Part shown: one piece after another, positions 11,118-21,896 of the stretch
Layout of the letters: each line of letters begins with the position of its first letter
Position numbering within the stretch: position 1 is the stretch's first letter
Assembly: GCA_012932865.1 (NCBI GenBank)
Contig: SAXG01000042.1
Location: forward strand, 186,001 to 250,000
Length of the DNA: 64,000 bases
DNA from: Amylostereum areolatum
Taxonomy: Eukaryota; Basidiomycota; Agaricomycetes; Russulales; Stereaceae
Direction of reading: 5' to 3'
The notes under the pieces: generated by a model
Databases searched by the model: none
What the model saw: only the letters and a program-made list of their open reading frames with translations
What the model was told of the DNA's origin: nothing
Program-made: the position numbers and the translations under genes

Positions 11118-11360
11118 ATGCACTCGGACTTTCCCTCTTCCCCCATCATTACGCCCTCGCATCTATCGCTTACGACACTTCTCGGACTGATCACGGACTG
11201 CGCCCTCATTCGTACGCATATTCTCCTCGGACTTCTCTACTATACCAGTTTCTATTGCTATGAGGAAGGCGAACACTTGATATTCTCCCCGCAACGCGCT
11301 GGACGCGTCACCTGCTTACGACTCGCTTTTTATTATGCACGAACCTTCGCTTACGATTGA
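11118..11360 (+). CDS. Small ORF in Element 1 (80 aa), doubtful
   Basis: ATG-initiated 80-residue frame with a hydrophobic middle (SLTTLLGLITDCALI, ILLGLLYYTSFY). It follows the zinc-knuckle ORF by 58 nt. The first bases repeat an upstream CACTCGGACTTT motif (about 11088 and 11119). No family recognised; it could be non-coding. Confidence 0.25.
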   Translation: MHSDFPSSPIITPSHLSLTTLLGLITDCALIRTHILLGLLYYTSFYCYEEGEHLIFSPQRAGRVTCLRLAFYYARTFAYD

Positions 11361-11481
11361 CGGCAATGATTACATCATTGTCCCTCCACATCGTAAGGAT
11401 AAAAGGGAAAGCCACAGAGACAACCACATCCTCAGACATCGTCAAAAAAACAACCAACTCGCACTACCCGAACCAACCAAT

Positions 11482-11805
11482 ATGTCTTCCACCCTCGCCT
11501 CCTCCTCGCGCAACCTCTCCACCACCGACTCCACTCCTCCCACCACTCCTCCTCCCTCGCCCGTCCCTTCGTGCACTCCCACGCCCGACCCACGCGACAA
11601 CGAACTCCTTCGTCATCTCAAGCGAGTCACGGAGCTCCTAAGCCGTCCGGACGTCGCTCGCGCCCTGAAGAGGCCGAGAAGCCTCGACGAAGAAGCGCTG
11701 CAGGAATCGAAGCGGAGGTGCGGTATCAAAGGAGTCTTGAAGAGGCATGGGCCCCCGGTTCAGAGACCCCGACGACCCCGTCATGACGGCAAGGATGGGG
11801 CATAG
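11482..11805 (+). CDS. Small basic ORF in Element 1 (107 aa)
   Basis: Starts at the ATG at 11482. N-terminal half is Ser/Thr/Pro-rich. The C-terminal half has a short helix (NELLRHLKRVTELLSRPDVARAL) and a strongly basic end (KRRCGIKGVLKRHG, RPRRPRHDGK). It may be a nucleic-acid-binding accessory protein; this is an inference from composition only. Confidence 0.35.
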   Translation: MSSTLASSSRNLSTTDSTPPTTPPPSPVPSCTPTPDPRDNELLRHLKRVTELLSRPDVARALKRPRSLDEEALQESKRRCGIKGVLKRHGPPVQRPRRPRHDGKDGA

Positions 11806-11943
11806 GCTGGGATCTCCCACGATAGACGAAGAAGATATGAAAGTAGTAGAGTCGTGGGTGAAGCGATAGAATAGAATTCTATCGCCTGATCTCGAACAAG
11901 CATAAGAAGAGTGAGCGCCAAGATAAGGAAAATCAGAAACACA

Positions 11944-12336
11944 ATGCAGCCCACTCAGTCGCCCGATCTCACTATGTTCACTGCGACTACCCCACGTTCA
12001 CTCGTCATCGTCATAAGTGTGATCGTAACACTTACGGTCCTTACCGCCCTCGCTTCAATAATCTTCATCCAACGATGGCGTCGACCGAACGAACGTGTTC
12101 AAGAAATTCCCCTAGAACCTATCCGGTTTGCAAATCTACGAGACGTCGATTCTAGAGAGGGGGATAGTGTTACAACTCCGATAAGGTATATCATTTTCCC
12201 TTACCTTATTCGGAAAGGCGTCGCTGAACGACGGATTACGACTGTGCCCCAGTTCGTAACCGTCTCTACGACGCTGCCACAGATCGTCACCGTCTTAACG
12301 GCGCTGCCACAGATCGTCACCGTCTCGACGGTATAG
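11944..12336 (+). CDS. Single-pass membrane ORF running into the 3' LTR (131 aa)
   Basis: From the ATG at 11944: a short Ser/Thr-rich N-terminus, one strong hydrophobic segment (LVIVISVIVTLTVLTALA, about residues 20-42) followed by a basic stop-transfer QRWRRPNER, then a soluble tail. The last about 56 residues are encoded by the LTR itself, including its 30-bp repeats (read as LPQIVTVS repeats). Topology suggests N-out or signal-anchor type. It occupies the position env would have, but it is far too small and lacks envelope features. A host gene at 59504-59908 has a similar simple architecture. Confidence 0.45.
   Translation: MQPTQSPDLTMFTATTPRSLVIVISVIVTLTVLTALASIIFIQRWRRPNERVQEIPLEPIRFANLRDVDSREGDSVTTPIRYIIFPYLIRKGVAERRITTVPQFVTVSTTLPQIVTVLTALPQIVTVSTV
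12154..12164 (+). other. Polypurine tract of Element 1
   Basis: AGAGAGGGGGA just upstream of the 3' LTR (3 nt spacer), the expected plus-strand primer position. Confidence 0.8.
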
Positions 12337-12695
12337 CCTCGACAGTGCCACAGTTCGTCTCCGTAGATACTTGATACAACCGTCGCCGAATGTACATATG
12401 TTTACTCAGCCTCCTTTCCTATAAAAGGAGGCTCAACGAACGAGCTATTCCCCAGCTCGTTCTCTTTGTAAATACAGGACTGTTCTAATAAGAACCTCCT
12501 CTTCTAACGCTAAAGAGAGCCCCAAGCCAACTAAGTTAATAAGCTCGCCTAAGTCTTCCGCGAAGACTTACTGCTTCGCTTATTGACCTTCACCTTCGTA
12601 TAAACCGAGACGTCTGGATCACCTGATCCCACCTCTCACGCGTAAGAGTACTGTAGCCTGAGCCGCTTGTCACGTGATAAGGACCGTCCTTAACA
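12168..12695 (+). repeat. 3' LTR of Element 1
   Basis: 528 bp. Same termini and sequence as the 5' LTR, except for two base changes and one fewer 30-bp unit. Followed by the target duplication GTGGT (12696-12700). Confidence 0.95.
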
Positions 12696-12709
12696 GTGGT
12701 ACTCAGAGC

Positions 12710-15700
12710 TTACTTTCGACGATACGCCGCCTCGCCGGCCCTGTTGGCCACTACAGATTCTTTCGCCAGGCCATACCATTGTTCTACCTTTGCGCGAAAG
12801 AAGCGCACGATACGGCGCATCTCCCGCTCTAGCAAGGCCTTTTCCTCGGTCCACCGGGCCTGCAGTGCCCGCGTCCGAAACCAGTGTACCTTCAGCACTA
12901 ATAAAGAAGCCGGCATGAGCATGTAGGACTGAGTTTGGTCCACACAGCACGTACTTTCCCCGCAGTACTTCTTCACTTTGCCATCGTCTTGGTTATGAAC
13001 AAAGGTGAAGTCGCTCCAGACCCAGGAAGGGCTGGTCTTCCCCTCCCCGAGCGTGTCCTTGTCTGATGCCACCGTGAATGCCACAATGTCCTCTCGCGCC
13101 AAGGGCCGATACTTCTGGTCTTCTGGCTTCATGCCGAGGCGCAGAAGAGCCAGCCTTGCGCGACGATATCGGTCTGCAGCTAAGGCGACTGCCGCTCTCT
13201 TGCGTTCCTGCTTCGCAAACTCGCGCAAGTTCTTCTTGACACCGGAGACGTTGCGCGCTCCCCTGAGCAAGGCGTAAGATGTGATCAGTTGGACCCGAAC
13301 GTCATCCAGAGCCTCGTTGGCTTCACCCTCCCGCAGCATCCGTTCTGCGTCCACCGCGCCCTTCGCCGCCGCTGCTGCTTTGAGTTCCTCCCCCCAATGG
13401 CAAGGAAGCTCCACCGTCGCTTCCGCCACATCCTTCCACAGAGCGCCGCGTACCCCGTCATCCCGATTCGTACCGTCGTCCTCCTGCCTCCTCTTCCGCG
13501 TCTGGCCCGTTGCTTCCTTCCCGTCCCCGTATCCCTCCTCCAGCTTATCCTCCACCTCCTCGTAACCACCATCCGCCACATTTTCCACAGCCAACTCAGA
13601 CGCCGCCACCTTCACGACGTCCAAGAATAAACGCCGCATTTCCGTCCAGTCTTCGAATCGTCGCCACCAGTTCTTCTTTGCCTCCTTCGTCGCTTTTGTG
13701 TCGGCTTCAGGGTCGTTATCGAGCTTCTTCAGCAGCTGTGCCCTGCGCAGAACACTTTGAGCCGTCGTAGCGTCGCCAAGGATGCCACGTACCTAGCCTC
13801 CTCCAAAGCGATCCCCTCTGATATCGTTCCTGCCAATCCCGCCGTCACATCCTTACGACTGGCCGACTCACTCAACATTTCCAAGGCATCCTTTTGAGTG
13901 AACCCTGGCCATTGGTCAGTCCAATCGCCCCGGAAGCATGCGCCTCAGCTCACCTTTCGTCGCGCTGGTGCTCGGCTCGTACGGATTGTTCAGCCCTTTG
14001 TGGTTCTTGAAGTCCGTAACCTTGCTGAGCCACTCCTTCTCCTCATCTCTCCATTTCACCACCGTCTCAGCCTCCAACCCGCCCTCGACATCCGCCACCA
14101 CCGCGTTCACGACGCCAATTTGTTCCACAGCCTCCTTGTGCTTCCTCACGCACGCCTTTCCTACGAAACGTCAGTAAAAACTATATTGGACCATCACTTG
14201 CGATGCTCACCCACTCCCACCGTCCTACGCCAATTCATGTCGCCATGGTGGTCGTTGATTCTGTCGTGGCGGTGACCCGAAGTCATCTCCCGCGTGCTAG
14301 CCCCGAGCGCGTTCAGCGTCGCCCAAATCCGCTCTTGCCCTTCCCCATCTGTGCGCCCCAATCCAGGTAAGAAGTTGCAAGAGAAATTATACCTGCACCC
14401 CGGCTTGTGCCCTGGGAGGTGAAACTTCCCGATAACCCGGATAATCTTTGGCCAATCCAGATTTGCCAGGGATTTGCACTCGGCGACCGCCTTTTTCAAC
14501 TCGAGCATCCGCTTCTCGAAATTGATGCAGTATTGGCACCCGATGTCATATGCGAATATGTGCAGCGACAAGGTCATCCACGGCTGCAGCCCTGAGGCCA
14601 GCGCGAAGTCGACGTTAACGAACCTGCACGAGTCCATTCCATCAACGAAAACGTCCATACATCGGAGTACGATAGTTACCTTTCTCCTTTCTGGAGATCC
14701 ACGCCTCCTGCTGGTAGGACGAACATATGGCGTGCGCAGGACAAGCCCAGGGTCCCGGCGACGCTCCCCCACCATACCCCGTGCCCCATGGCGCGGAAAG
14801 GTTGACAGCTTGAAGGCTGAACGCGTGCGTCAGCGTCGACCAATGCATCCGCAGCGACCAACTCACCTCTGGCTCCATCGGGCCCAACGTCTTCTGATAC
14901 TCCGTAAAGTCCTCCATGTTTGCAAAGTAGGTGCTGCCCTCCGTTAAAGCGACGTCGTTCGGGTCCAAGGGCTTGACCTTTTGATCTTGCTGGTAATTTC
15001 CATCCACAGTGTAAAACAACGCGTCCAAGTACCTGAAAGCGTTAAGTGTCAGCCAAGTGGCATTTGCCCACACAGTAGGAGACCAATACCACTCCTCCTC
15101 GGGACGATCCATCCAATCCAGCTCCATGTTTAAGCCCGGCTGAGGACAAGCTGGGCACAGGATTGCCAGCTTACCAGCCCCAAGGTGGGTCCCCGGCCTT
15201 GTTCCCGAACGCCTGACCATCGTCAGGTAAGAGTGTTCTCGGTTGCTAGTCAACCATTCCCGATATCGATTCTAACACCAACGCGGTCAGTACCTAGATC
15301 GAGCCCTCGCCGATAGGTAACTCACCACCACTTTGGTGAACAAGATGTCATGAACGGTCTATAATTTTCTTTTTACTTTACATCGGTTACACGCTTTAGG
15401 ACTTATCGACTTATCACCGGTCCGACTCCACCTTGGCCCGGACCCGGCTCATCTATATCCCGCCCGGACCCACGTGACTCATCTCGGTCCGGGTCTGACT
15501 CCTTTCTCTTGACTCATGCTGTACGATACTGACTCATGCTGTGCTCTTTTACATACGACTGCTTACTTATACTTGGTCTGCTTACTGATCGCCGTGTATT
15601 GGTTGCTTACCTAAGTCTCTCTCCTCTTGTGTATATAAGGCTCGCTCTCGCTGTACATATTCCTTATCTCGAGCTAGTCAATTCTACCGACTTTGCTTGC

Positions 15701-17470
15701 TTTCCCTCGTCTGTCGCCGTGTCTGATCGGCTCCCCTCTTGTCAGCAACGGTCTACCTGCGATGCAGGTTCAGGACGTCGCGACGAGGTACAAGGCGAGG
15801 AGAGACGAGGATAGGACGAGGTATGAACTAGGTAAAATGAAGGTGTGGATCTACCCCTACAGCACTTAGGGAGGATCCCCCAGGTAGCCGGAGAATAGAA
15901 AAGGTCGAGATGACCCCTCCTCATAGATTAGTGAGCCCTTATATACATGAGGATAAGGACCCAAACAAAGACAAACGAAGCCGGAGTAGGAGTGGGTCAG
16001 GACGGACTACGAAGTGGGTACCACGGAGTACGAAGTGGGTCACAACACGAGGCGAGGTAAGTATGACTCCATGGTCTAGATCATGACCGAGGAAGCCGAG
16101 AAGACCGGTATGCCCGAAGGGCCGGACGCGATGCGAAGCGAGGCGAAGTCCGATGCGAGGTCCGATGGTAAACTATGGTAAAGTAAGGTCCGATGTATAT
16201 ATTTTGGAGGCGTTCATGACACCTCTGTCGTCCTCATCTTCTAGTCAGCTGTGTCGTAACTTGGTGCTGTCGCACTAGTCGTTGCTGACACAAGACGCCC
16301 TCGCTCAACCGTTCCAGATACTTGACGTAGTCTTGGCAAGCGGTTTGAGACTGGCAGGACAGGAGGAGGAACTTATCGAGCAGGCGCGTGGAGAACGCCG
16401 TCTGAGGTTTCTCCCATGACCCGGGGAACAGACCGATCCTGAGCAATTGCAACGCCTCGGGCTCCTGGACGCCGGTCCCCTCCTGCGGGCAATAGCAATA
16501 GCTTATGTGTGCGGTCTGAAACCCCTCGTCAGTGCATATCGTCGTCTCCCTTGGCGGTCTCAAACTGAGCAAGCAACGCATCTGGTCGTGCCCGGTGTAC
16601 ACCACCATGTTCAGCTTGTCCAACTCCGTGCGCGTCCAAAATCCAGTATCTTTGTCCCACACCTCGATCCGATGAAATGGCATGCGACGGTGGTCATTCA
16701 TCGTACACGTCCCACATGCAGGCTTGGAGAAAAAACACTCCACGCATCGATAGAGGGGCATGGCCTCGGTACCCTCGCTCTTCTTGCAGATGGAGCACAC
16801 GCTCAGCGTTGGCCCCGCCTCTCGCGCCAGCAATGTGTCATGCGCCGGGCCCGCTTGAGTGCTCAGGAATTGATTCATGTGCTTGGACGGAGCCTGCCAA
16901 CCAACCTAAGCATGTGCGCGCGTTCCACCATGGCCAAGCAAAACTCACTATTGTGTTGTTCACCCTTGCCCTCTTGGGTGCAGGCCCGTCCTTCCCCAAC
17001 GCCTTATGCCGCGCCTGCGCCGCCACGTCTTTCTCTGCTTCCGCTTCCGCCTTTGCCGCTTCTTTCGCTGCCGCCTTCGCCTCCCTCGCCGCAGCCGCCG
17101 CATCGTCCTTCGCGGAATGAGGACCCGTGAAAGGGTTTGTGGTCCATCCTCCGCGCACCGATCCACCACCCGCCTTGACCTTATGCGGCGTGCTCCCCCG
17201 GCCCTGACGCAGCCCCCCCGACATGGTCTGAACAGGGGCGTGTCCCTTGGGCGTGACGCAGCCCTCGAAGGACGGAGCTTTCAGAGGTTGAGTCGGCGTG
17301 ATCCATATTCTCTCCGACCGAGAATAAGTCGTCACAGGGGTCTGCGGGCCCCCCACCCTGGCCCGTCGAGGCGTCCCAGGCAGTCGCTGAGTGTTCAGCG
17401 CCACGGACCCGGCCGCAAAGACGCCGGGAGATCTTCCTGGCTTGACGGGAGACTTGTCGTTTGACGCCAT
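12710..17470 (-). CDS. KDZ-family transposase with CxC2 zinc cluster
   Basis: DDE-type transposase of the Kyakuja-Dileera-Zisupton superfamily, a cut-and-paste DNA transposon enzyme. Exon 1 is 16949-17470 (ATG at 17470; basic and Ala/Lys-rich, possible NLS KRARV). A 55-nt intron (16894-16948) leads to exon 2 with the CxC2-type cluster (CSICKK ... YRCVECFFSKPACGTC ... H at about 16700-16800). A later exon starts at about 15271 (RYREWL, then CPACPQPG). The core (about 14210-14740) shows SCARHMFV, DLQKGER, YDIGCQYC, GKFHLPGHK, GRTDGEGQERIWA and STREMTSGHRHD, all diagnostic for KDZ. The C-terminal exon ends at 12710. Most introns are 48-60 nt; the one between the CxC2 and RYREWL exons is inflated to about 1 kb by an LTR-like insertion. 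The frame appears intact, but exon borders are approximate. No KDZ terminal repeats were identified. Confidence 0.85.
15346..16221. mobile_element. Solo-LTR-like insertion in a KDZ intron
   Basis: 876-bp segment with perfect 11-bp inverted ends TGTCATGAACG ... CGTTCATGACA (TG...CA like an LTR). Inside on the plus strand is TATATAAGG (15632-15640) with an A 34 nt downstream (15666), the same spacing as in the LTRs of Elements 1 and 2. There is no coding region and no flanking 5-bp duplication (CAAGA versus CCTCT). Probably a solo LTR of a third family; a TIR element is the alternative. Confidence 0.5.
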
Positions 17471-18762
17471 GAGAGTCAGCGCATCTAGGCCCCACGGCGT
17501 TGATACTTAACGGCGACGGCACTTCGCAAGATCACCTCAACCTCATCATTTGAATTGCATATCCATAGCCAGGTCCACTTTCCAGACGCGCGTCTCGCGT
17601 TGCTAATGTCTCACTATTTGACACTACTCCACGCACCCCCAACATAACCTCAAACGATCCCCCCTGACCCCGCCGCTTTCCGTCTAAAAGGTATTCGGTC
17701 AGCCCGCCCCAAATTCCAGACCTCGATACTTAAGTACTTACCTCCCGATCCTCCAATGTAGCCCTCCACCTTCCTCACCTCCGCCCTACACGTTTTGCTA
17801 GCCTCCGTGAGCAATGAAAATGTGATGTCATTGCCTTTGCGCACTTTCCGATGAGATCCAAGTGCACTAAGGTAAATCTCCACGCACCAGATCGTCCGCC
17901 AATATTTGGCATCTGCGCATCCATGAGAGAAAGCCCATTGTTGGGCCCTGGAATTGGACGGTCGAGTCAGGACACCCGTGACAAAGACGGAGTGCGAACC
18001 CGACAAGCTTCTGCACAAAGGCAGAAGTCCACAATGCAAACGAGGCCGGGCCTTGGAGGATGGAGGATGGGCGGCACCGGGGAAAGGAAAGGACAGCCAG
18101 AGTAGTGCTGGTATGAGGGACGGTCTTGGTCGTGGCGTCGCGACTTCCGGTTTGAAAGCGAACAAGCAGACCACGTGCTACTGCCGCATTTGGTCTTAGG
18201 TACTTGATCCGGGGTATACTTAAATGTATCTAAAAACCTAATTAATTCAAACGCAGACCACGTGCACTGTTTGAGCGCCAAAAGCTCTGACATAATTCCA
18301 ACCCACGCGCGTCGCCTTGGGCGTCCCCTTTGGCAATTAAGCCCTTACCCACAGACGTCCACAGTCCCCCACGCGGTCCTACACCATATCCCCCTCCCGC
18401 TCTCCTGCCCGGGACCTTTGTGCACCTTCTGCTCGCGCAGAAACTCAGACGCAATCTACTGCTTTTTAGCAGTGGCGCGTTCGTGTGGTGGCACATCCTC
18501 GACTTGGACACTCCTGCCGCCTTTTCCAGGCCTCCCCCGGGCCCTTCTTGTGCGTATATCACACTCTCCCCCCGACCCCCGACCCCTCGCCCCCTTCTGC
18601 TCGCGCAGAAAACGATCTCTTTCCTCCCGTACAGCTCCCCCGCTCTCCGGCCTGCCTCCTCCCGTCCTTCCCACCAAATATCAGATCACCTTCACGGATT
18701 CTGTGCGTATATCCATACCCATATGATCTCCGGCCAACCTCGCTCATTGTCCGACTCGTACC
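17471..18762. other. Divergent intergenic region between KDZ gene and the next plus-strand gene
   Basis: No coding frame could be supported. Two copies of GCAGACCACGTGC (about 18168 and 18253) place CACGTG E-boxes about 85 bp apart. Pyrimidine-rich sequence precedes the gene starting near 18763. Confidence 0.3.
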
Positions 18763-21243
18763 ATGCTCCCAGCCCTCAACATCGATACCATGTCCTCGCA
18801 CTCTGCAGCCACGTCGACCACAAATCCCCAGCCAGCATTCGGCAGCACCTCTGACCCGTCCATGTATGTCTTTTTGCTCGCTCGATGTCACCGTCGCTGA
18901 AGCCCTCCTCAGTGAGGCCCAGTCCCTGAACCTCCCCCCGCCCGAGCCCCTGAACCTCGCCGACCTCACCGTTTTGCAATCCGAGTCGTTCCCCAAGTTC
19001 GATCCCGCGAAGGTTCGCTTCCGAGCGACCGATTGCTTCGTGATCGGCGAGGCACCCCACTCCCGCGGTCTGTTCTACATCACCTCGCCCAACGCGTTCT
19101 GGCTCCCCGAGCTGCCGTGGCATGCCCCCGGGGACATCTTCACATACTTCAGCGATGGCATGCTTGGCGTTCACGAGTACACCAAATGGCCCCAGATATG
19201 GGATATCAAAGAGCCCCACTTGGTTGTCGCACCTTTGCATCCTGCAGTGCGCCGTGGCATTCCCCACCAGGCTCACCCCCGCGCGCCCCTTCCCCTCACC
19301 CCCACCCCCACCCCCACTTATCGCAAGCCCTTCGCCTCCTACATCCATCTCGAGGAAGACGTCGACTTCTTGTTCTGCGATTTCATGCCTCGATGGTGGG
19401 CAAAGGTCCTAGACACCGCCGCCGGACCTCTCGGCCGCGTCGACAAGGCGCTCTCAACACAAATCGACTCCATGGTCTCCGACAAGTCATTGTGGGCGCT
19501 TCAGTATGCGCAGGCCCTCTATCCACAATCGGACGACCCCTCTCGCCGCTATGTTTATCAACAAATCGTTCGCGTGAGTCGCGCGGTGAACAAGCTATTG
19601 GACGGCTTGCTCTCACTCGTCGATGCCATCATGTGGTTCCGGGAGATCCAGCGCCTCCTCATCGACATCATAGCATGGGCGGATTACCAACGCTACCTGA
19701 AGCCCGTGTGGGAGCACGACAGCATGCACGAGCCCTCCCTGCCCTGCTATCCCACGTATTCCCTCCGCGGCGCCATCACGTCGCAGCTTTCCGTCGTCGA
19801 GCGCCTGTACTCCCTTGGGATTCCTGTTTAGGTGGGTCAGACCCCGAGACACGCTCACCACGGCCACCAAGTTCACCGCCTTGCCCTTGGCCCAACCCTG
19901 GAAAGCGGCAACCATATTCAGCACCGCCCGCACGAACCGTCATCGGTGAGATCTCCGTGCACGCGCCGACCTGGCTGGGCAGCGTCAACCTCGACTTCTC
20001 CATGGCGTCCCTTCGCGATCAGCTTCGTCGACACAGTTTGGCCAACCTCCCCTCCGTCGCCCCCTCTCGCCCCGCCATGGAAGAGGTATCTGAGGCGCCA
20101 GCACCCACCGCCTCCTCGTCCGCCGAGACTGCCCCCACGACACCTCCGATTGCGACCCCAGGACGGCGTACCTTCCGTCCCGAAGCTTCCAGACCAACCG
20201 CAATGGGCGCCCGCACTGGACCGCGTGTGGCAGGACGCATGGCTTTCCATCCCGGCGCTCAAGAACCCCAAGCTTCAGCGGGCGTCCACATATGCCCTTC
20301 CTCCCCCCTCCCTCTTCATGCGCATACGCCAGGACGACATGAGTTGGATCCACAACTGGTTGCGCGTGCGCGAGTGGGTTCTTTTCACGGTCACGGGACA
20401 ACAAGAAGGAGGGGCGCATAAATGGACTGCCCAGCAGTGGAAGTGGGTCCTGGAAGGCAGCTTTACTCAGCTCGACCTCGATCCTCAAGGCCGTGTGCAA
20501 CCCAAATCCTCTCTCAGAGACATCCTCCGATTGCCCACCTCGAATCTGTCCAGCCCTGCTGCCGCTGCCTCCCCCCTTGGTAAACGCCCTCCCGCCTCCC
20601 GCCCAGACCAAGAGCAGCCCGCCCCAAAAAGGAAGGGCAACGGCCAACGCCGCCAGCAGGTGAAGCGGAAGGACGGACGCCTTGCAGAAAGGTTGGACAT
20701 TCACGTCTATTTTGGCGTGACCGGCGGATTCGCACCGTACTCGCGCGAGGCAGTGGTCCACTGGCGAGGCCGGGACATCACCGCCGAAGAACTGAGTCGT
20801 GACCAATCAATCTGGGCCGAGGTCGTTTGGGAGCTTTCGGTGGACGAGTTCCGCCTGGAATTCATGCGCCTGGACCTTCAACTCCTGCCCAAATTGAACG
20901 CTTCCCCAAACCAGCGGCGTGCACGCCAGGATGCCATTCAGAAGGTATGGCGCTCTGAGGGCGACAGTCCTAGTGAGCTTCCGCGATGGCGTGCACCCTC
21001 ATGACGTCGCCATACGTCCGCAAGGGTACGATCAGTGGGCACAGCGTCATGAGCGCGTGGCCTCTGGCCGCGTCCAGCGGCGCCCTTTCTCCTCGGCCGA
21101 CGCCCGCGTCCCCGGAAAGCGACGCTCGCTGGCACGTCGAGGTCATACGCCACTACTGTCTCCACTTTCACTCTGCCCTCGACTGCATGCCCACCATTCC
21201 CTTTGTATGTCCCCCGTCCCTTCCGCGGCTCAATCTAGTTTAG
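18763..21243 (+). pseudogene. Large agaricomycete protein of unknown function, frame-broken
   Basis: No function known to me. Recognisable as a lineage-expanded agaricomycete family by the segment YSLGIPV followed by WWVRPRDTL (about 19810-19860) and the late segment EVIRHYCLHFHSALDC (about 21140-21190). Residues 35-350 read well in one frame (NAFWLPELPWHAPGDIFTYF at about 19088-19147). At about 19831 a base appears inserted: TAG interrupts the expected Trp, and coding continues one frame on. A second shift occurs at about 19935. A plausible 76-nt intron (20087-20162, GTATCT...CCCCAG) restores the frame to 21004. The last about 80 residues need a further intron or shift near 20945. Start is the first good ATG, at 18763. 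The breaks may be real decay or assembly indels. Confidence 0.5.
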
Positions 21244-21896
21244 AACTTTGCATATTCCCCACGCGCACCTGTACGTAGATTACCTTGCTTATGTAATTTG
21301 TCGTAACCGACCACATCCGTCCAATCCCTCTCGCCCTGTTTTTTTCTTGGAATTATTGCAATTCTGTAGTCCGATCGCATTGTACATACGCCTCCACCGT
21401 TGAAATATACCTCGCCTTCTCCTCCCCCTGGCGTCGATCTCCGGATAACCCCCCGAACATCCGCCCAAGTGAGTCGATACCTGCCCTCCGTCCTTTTACG
21501 CCTCCCCAAGGTAAGCCGCTTCCGCGCCCACTTTGCCCACGCCTTACTCACCCTCCCTGAATTTTTTGCCCCACACAGGAGACGATCAATCAAGCCAGAA
21601 TTGGCGGAGCCCTGAGAGTCGACCACAGTGCACAGAACGTCTCGGCCACGCGGCTCGCGTACGTCTCCTGCCAGCTCCGCATCCCTCTCCTGACGAAATC
21701 CCTCCACCCACCGTATTCATTCGACCCTAAAATCCAGGGCCCCGGTTCGCAATCGTCGACACCGTCGTTTATGTTATTTACAAAATCTTCACGGCGTGAC
21801 CCGCCCCGCCATGCTAGCTACAAAAATTGAGCGAAAGAATTCATGCGATGCATTTGAGCTGTCCACCGCGCCCTGACGTAGCAGATCCCGGCGCCG
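21243..21896. other. Intergenic, no gene supported
   Basis: Pyrimidine-rich sequence between two plus-strand genes. Open frames on the minus strand (for example 21240-21707) lack domains. Confidence 0.3.

Larger units (their letters stand above)
2447..12695 (+). mobile_element. Element 1: Ty3/gypsy (chromovirus-type) LTR retrotransposon with extra 3' ORFs
   Basis: Nearly full-length copy of about 10.25 kb bounded by LTRs beginning TGTTAC and ending TTAACA. It is flanked by the perfect 5-bp duplication GTGGT (2442-2446 and 12696-12700). Order: 5' LTR, self-primer site, AUG-free leader, gag, pol (protease, RT, RNase H, integrase with a C-terminal chromodomain), a spliced zinc-knuckle ORF, small ORFs including a membrane protein, polypurine tract, 3' LTR. 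I count only two base differences between the LTRs (about positions 2832 and 2860 of the left copy) plus one 30-bp repeat-unit difference, so the insertion looks young. It carries a one-base deletion in the Gag zinc knuckle and a TGA in RT, so this copy is probably not autonomous. It sits 14 bp beyond the stop codon of the KDZ gene, presumably in its 3' UTR. Confidence 0.95.

Noticed and set aside
11944..12336. env gene of a retrovirus-like element
   Set aside because: Only one membrane segment, about 131 aa, no signal peptide, Cys pattern or fusion-like region.
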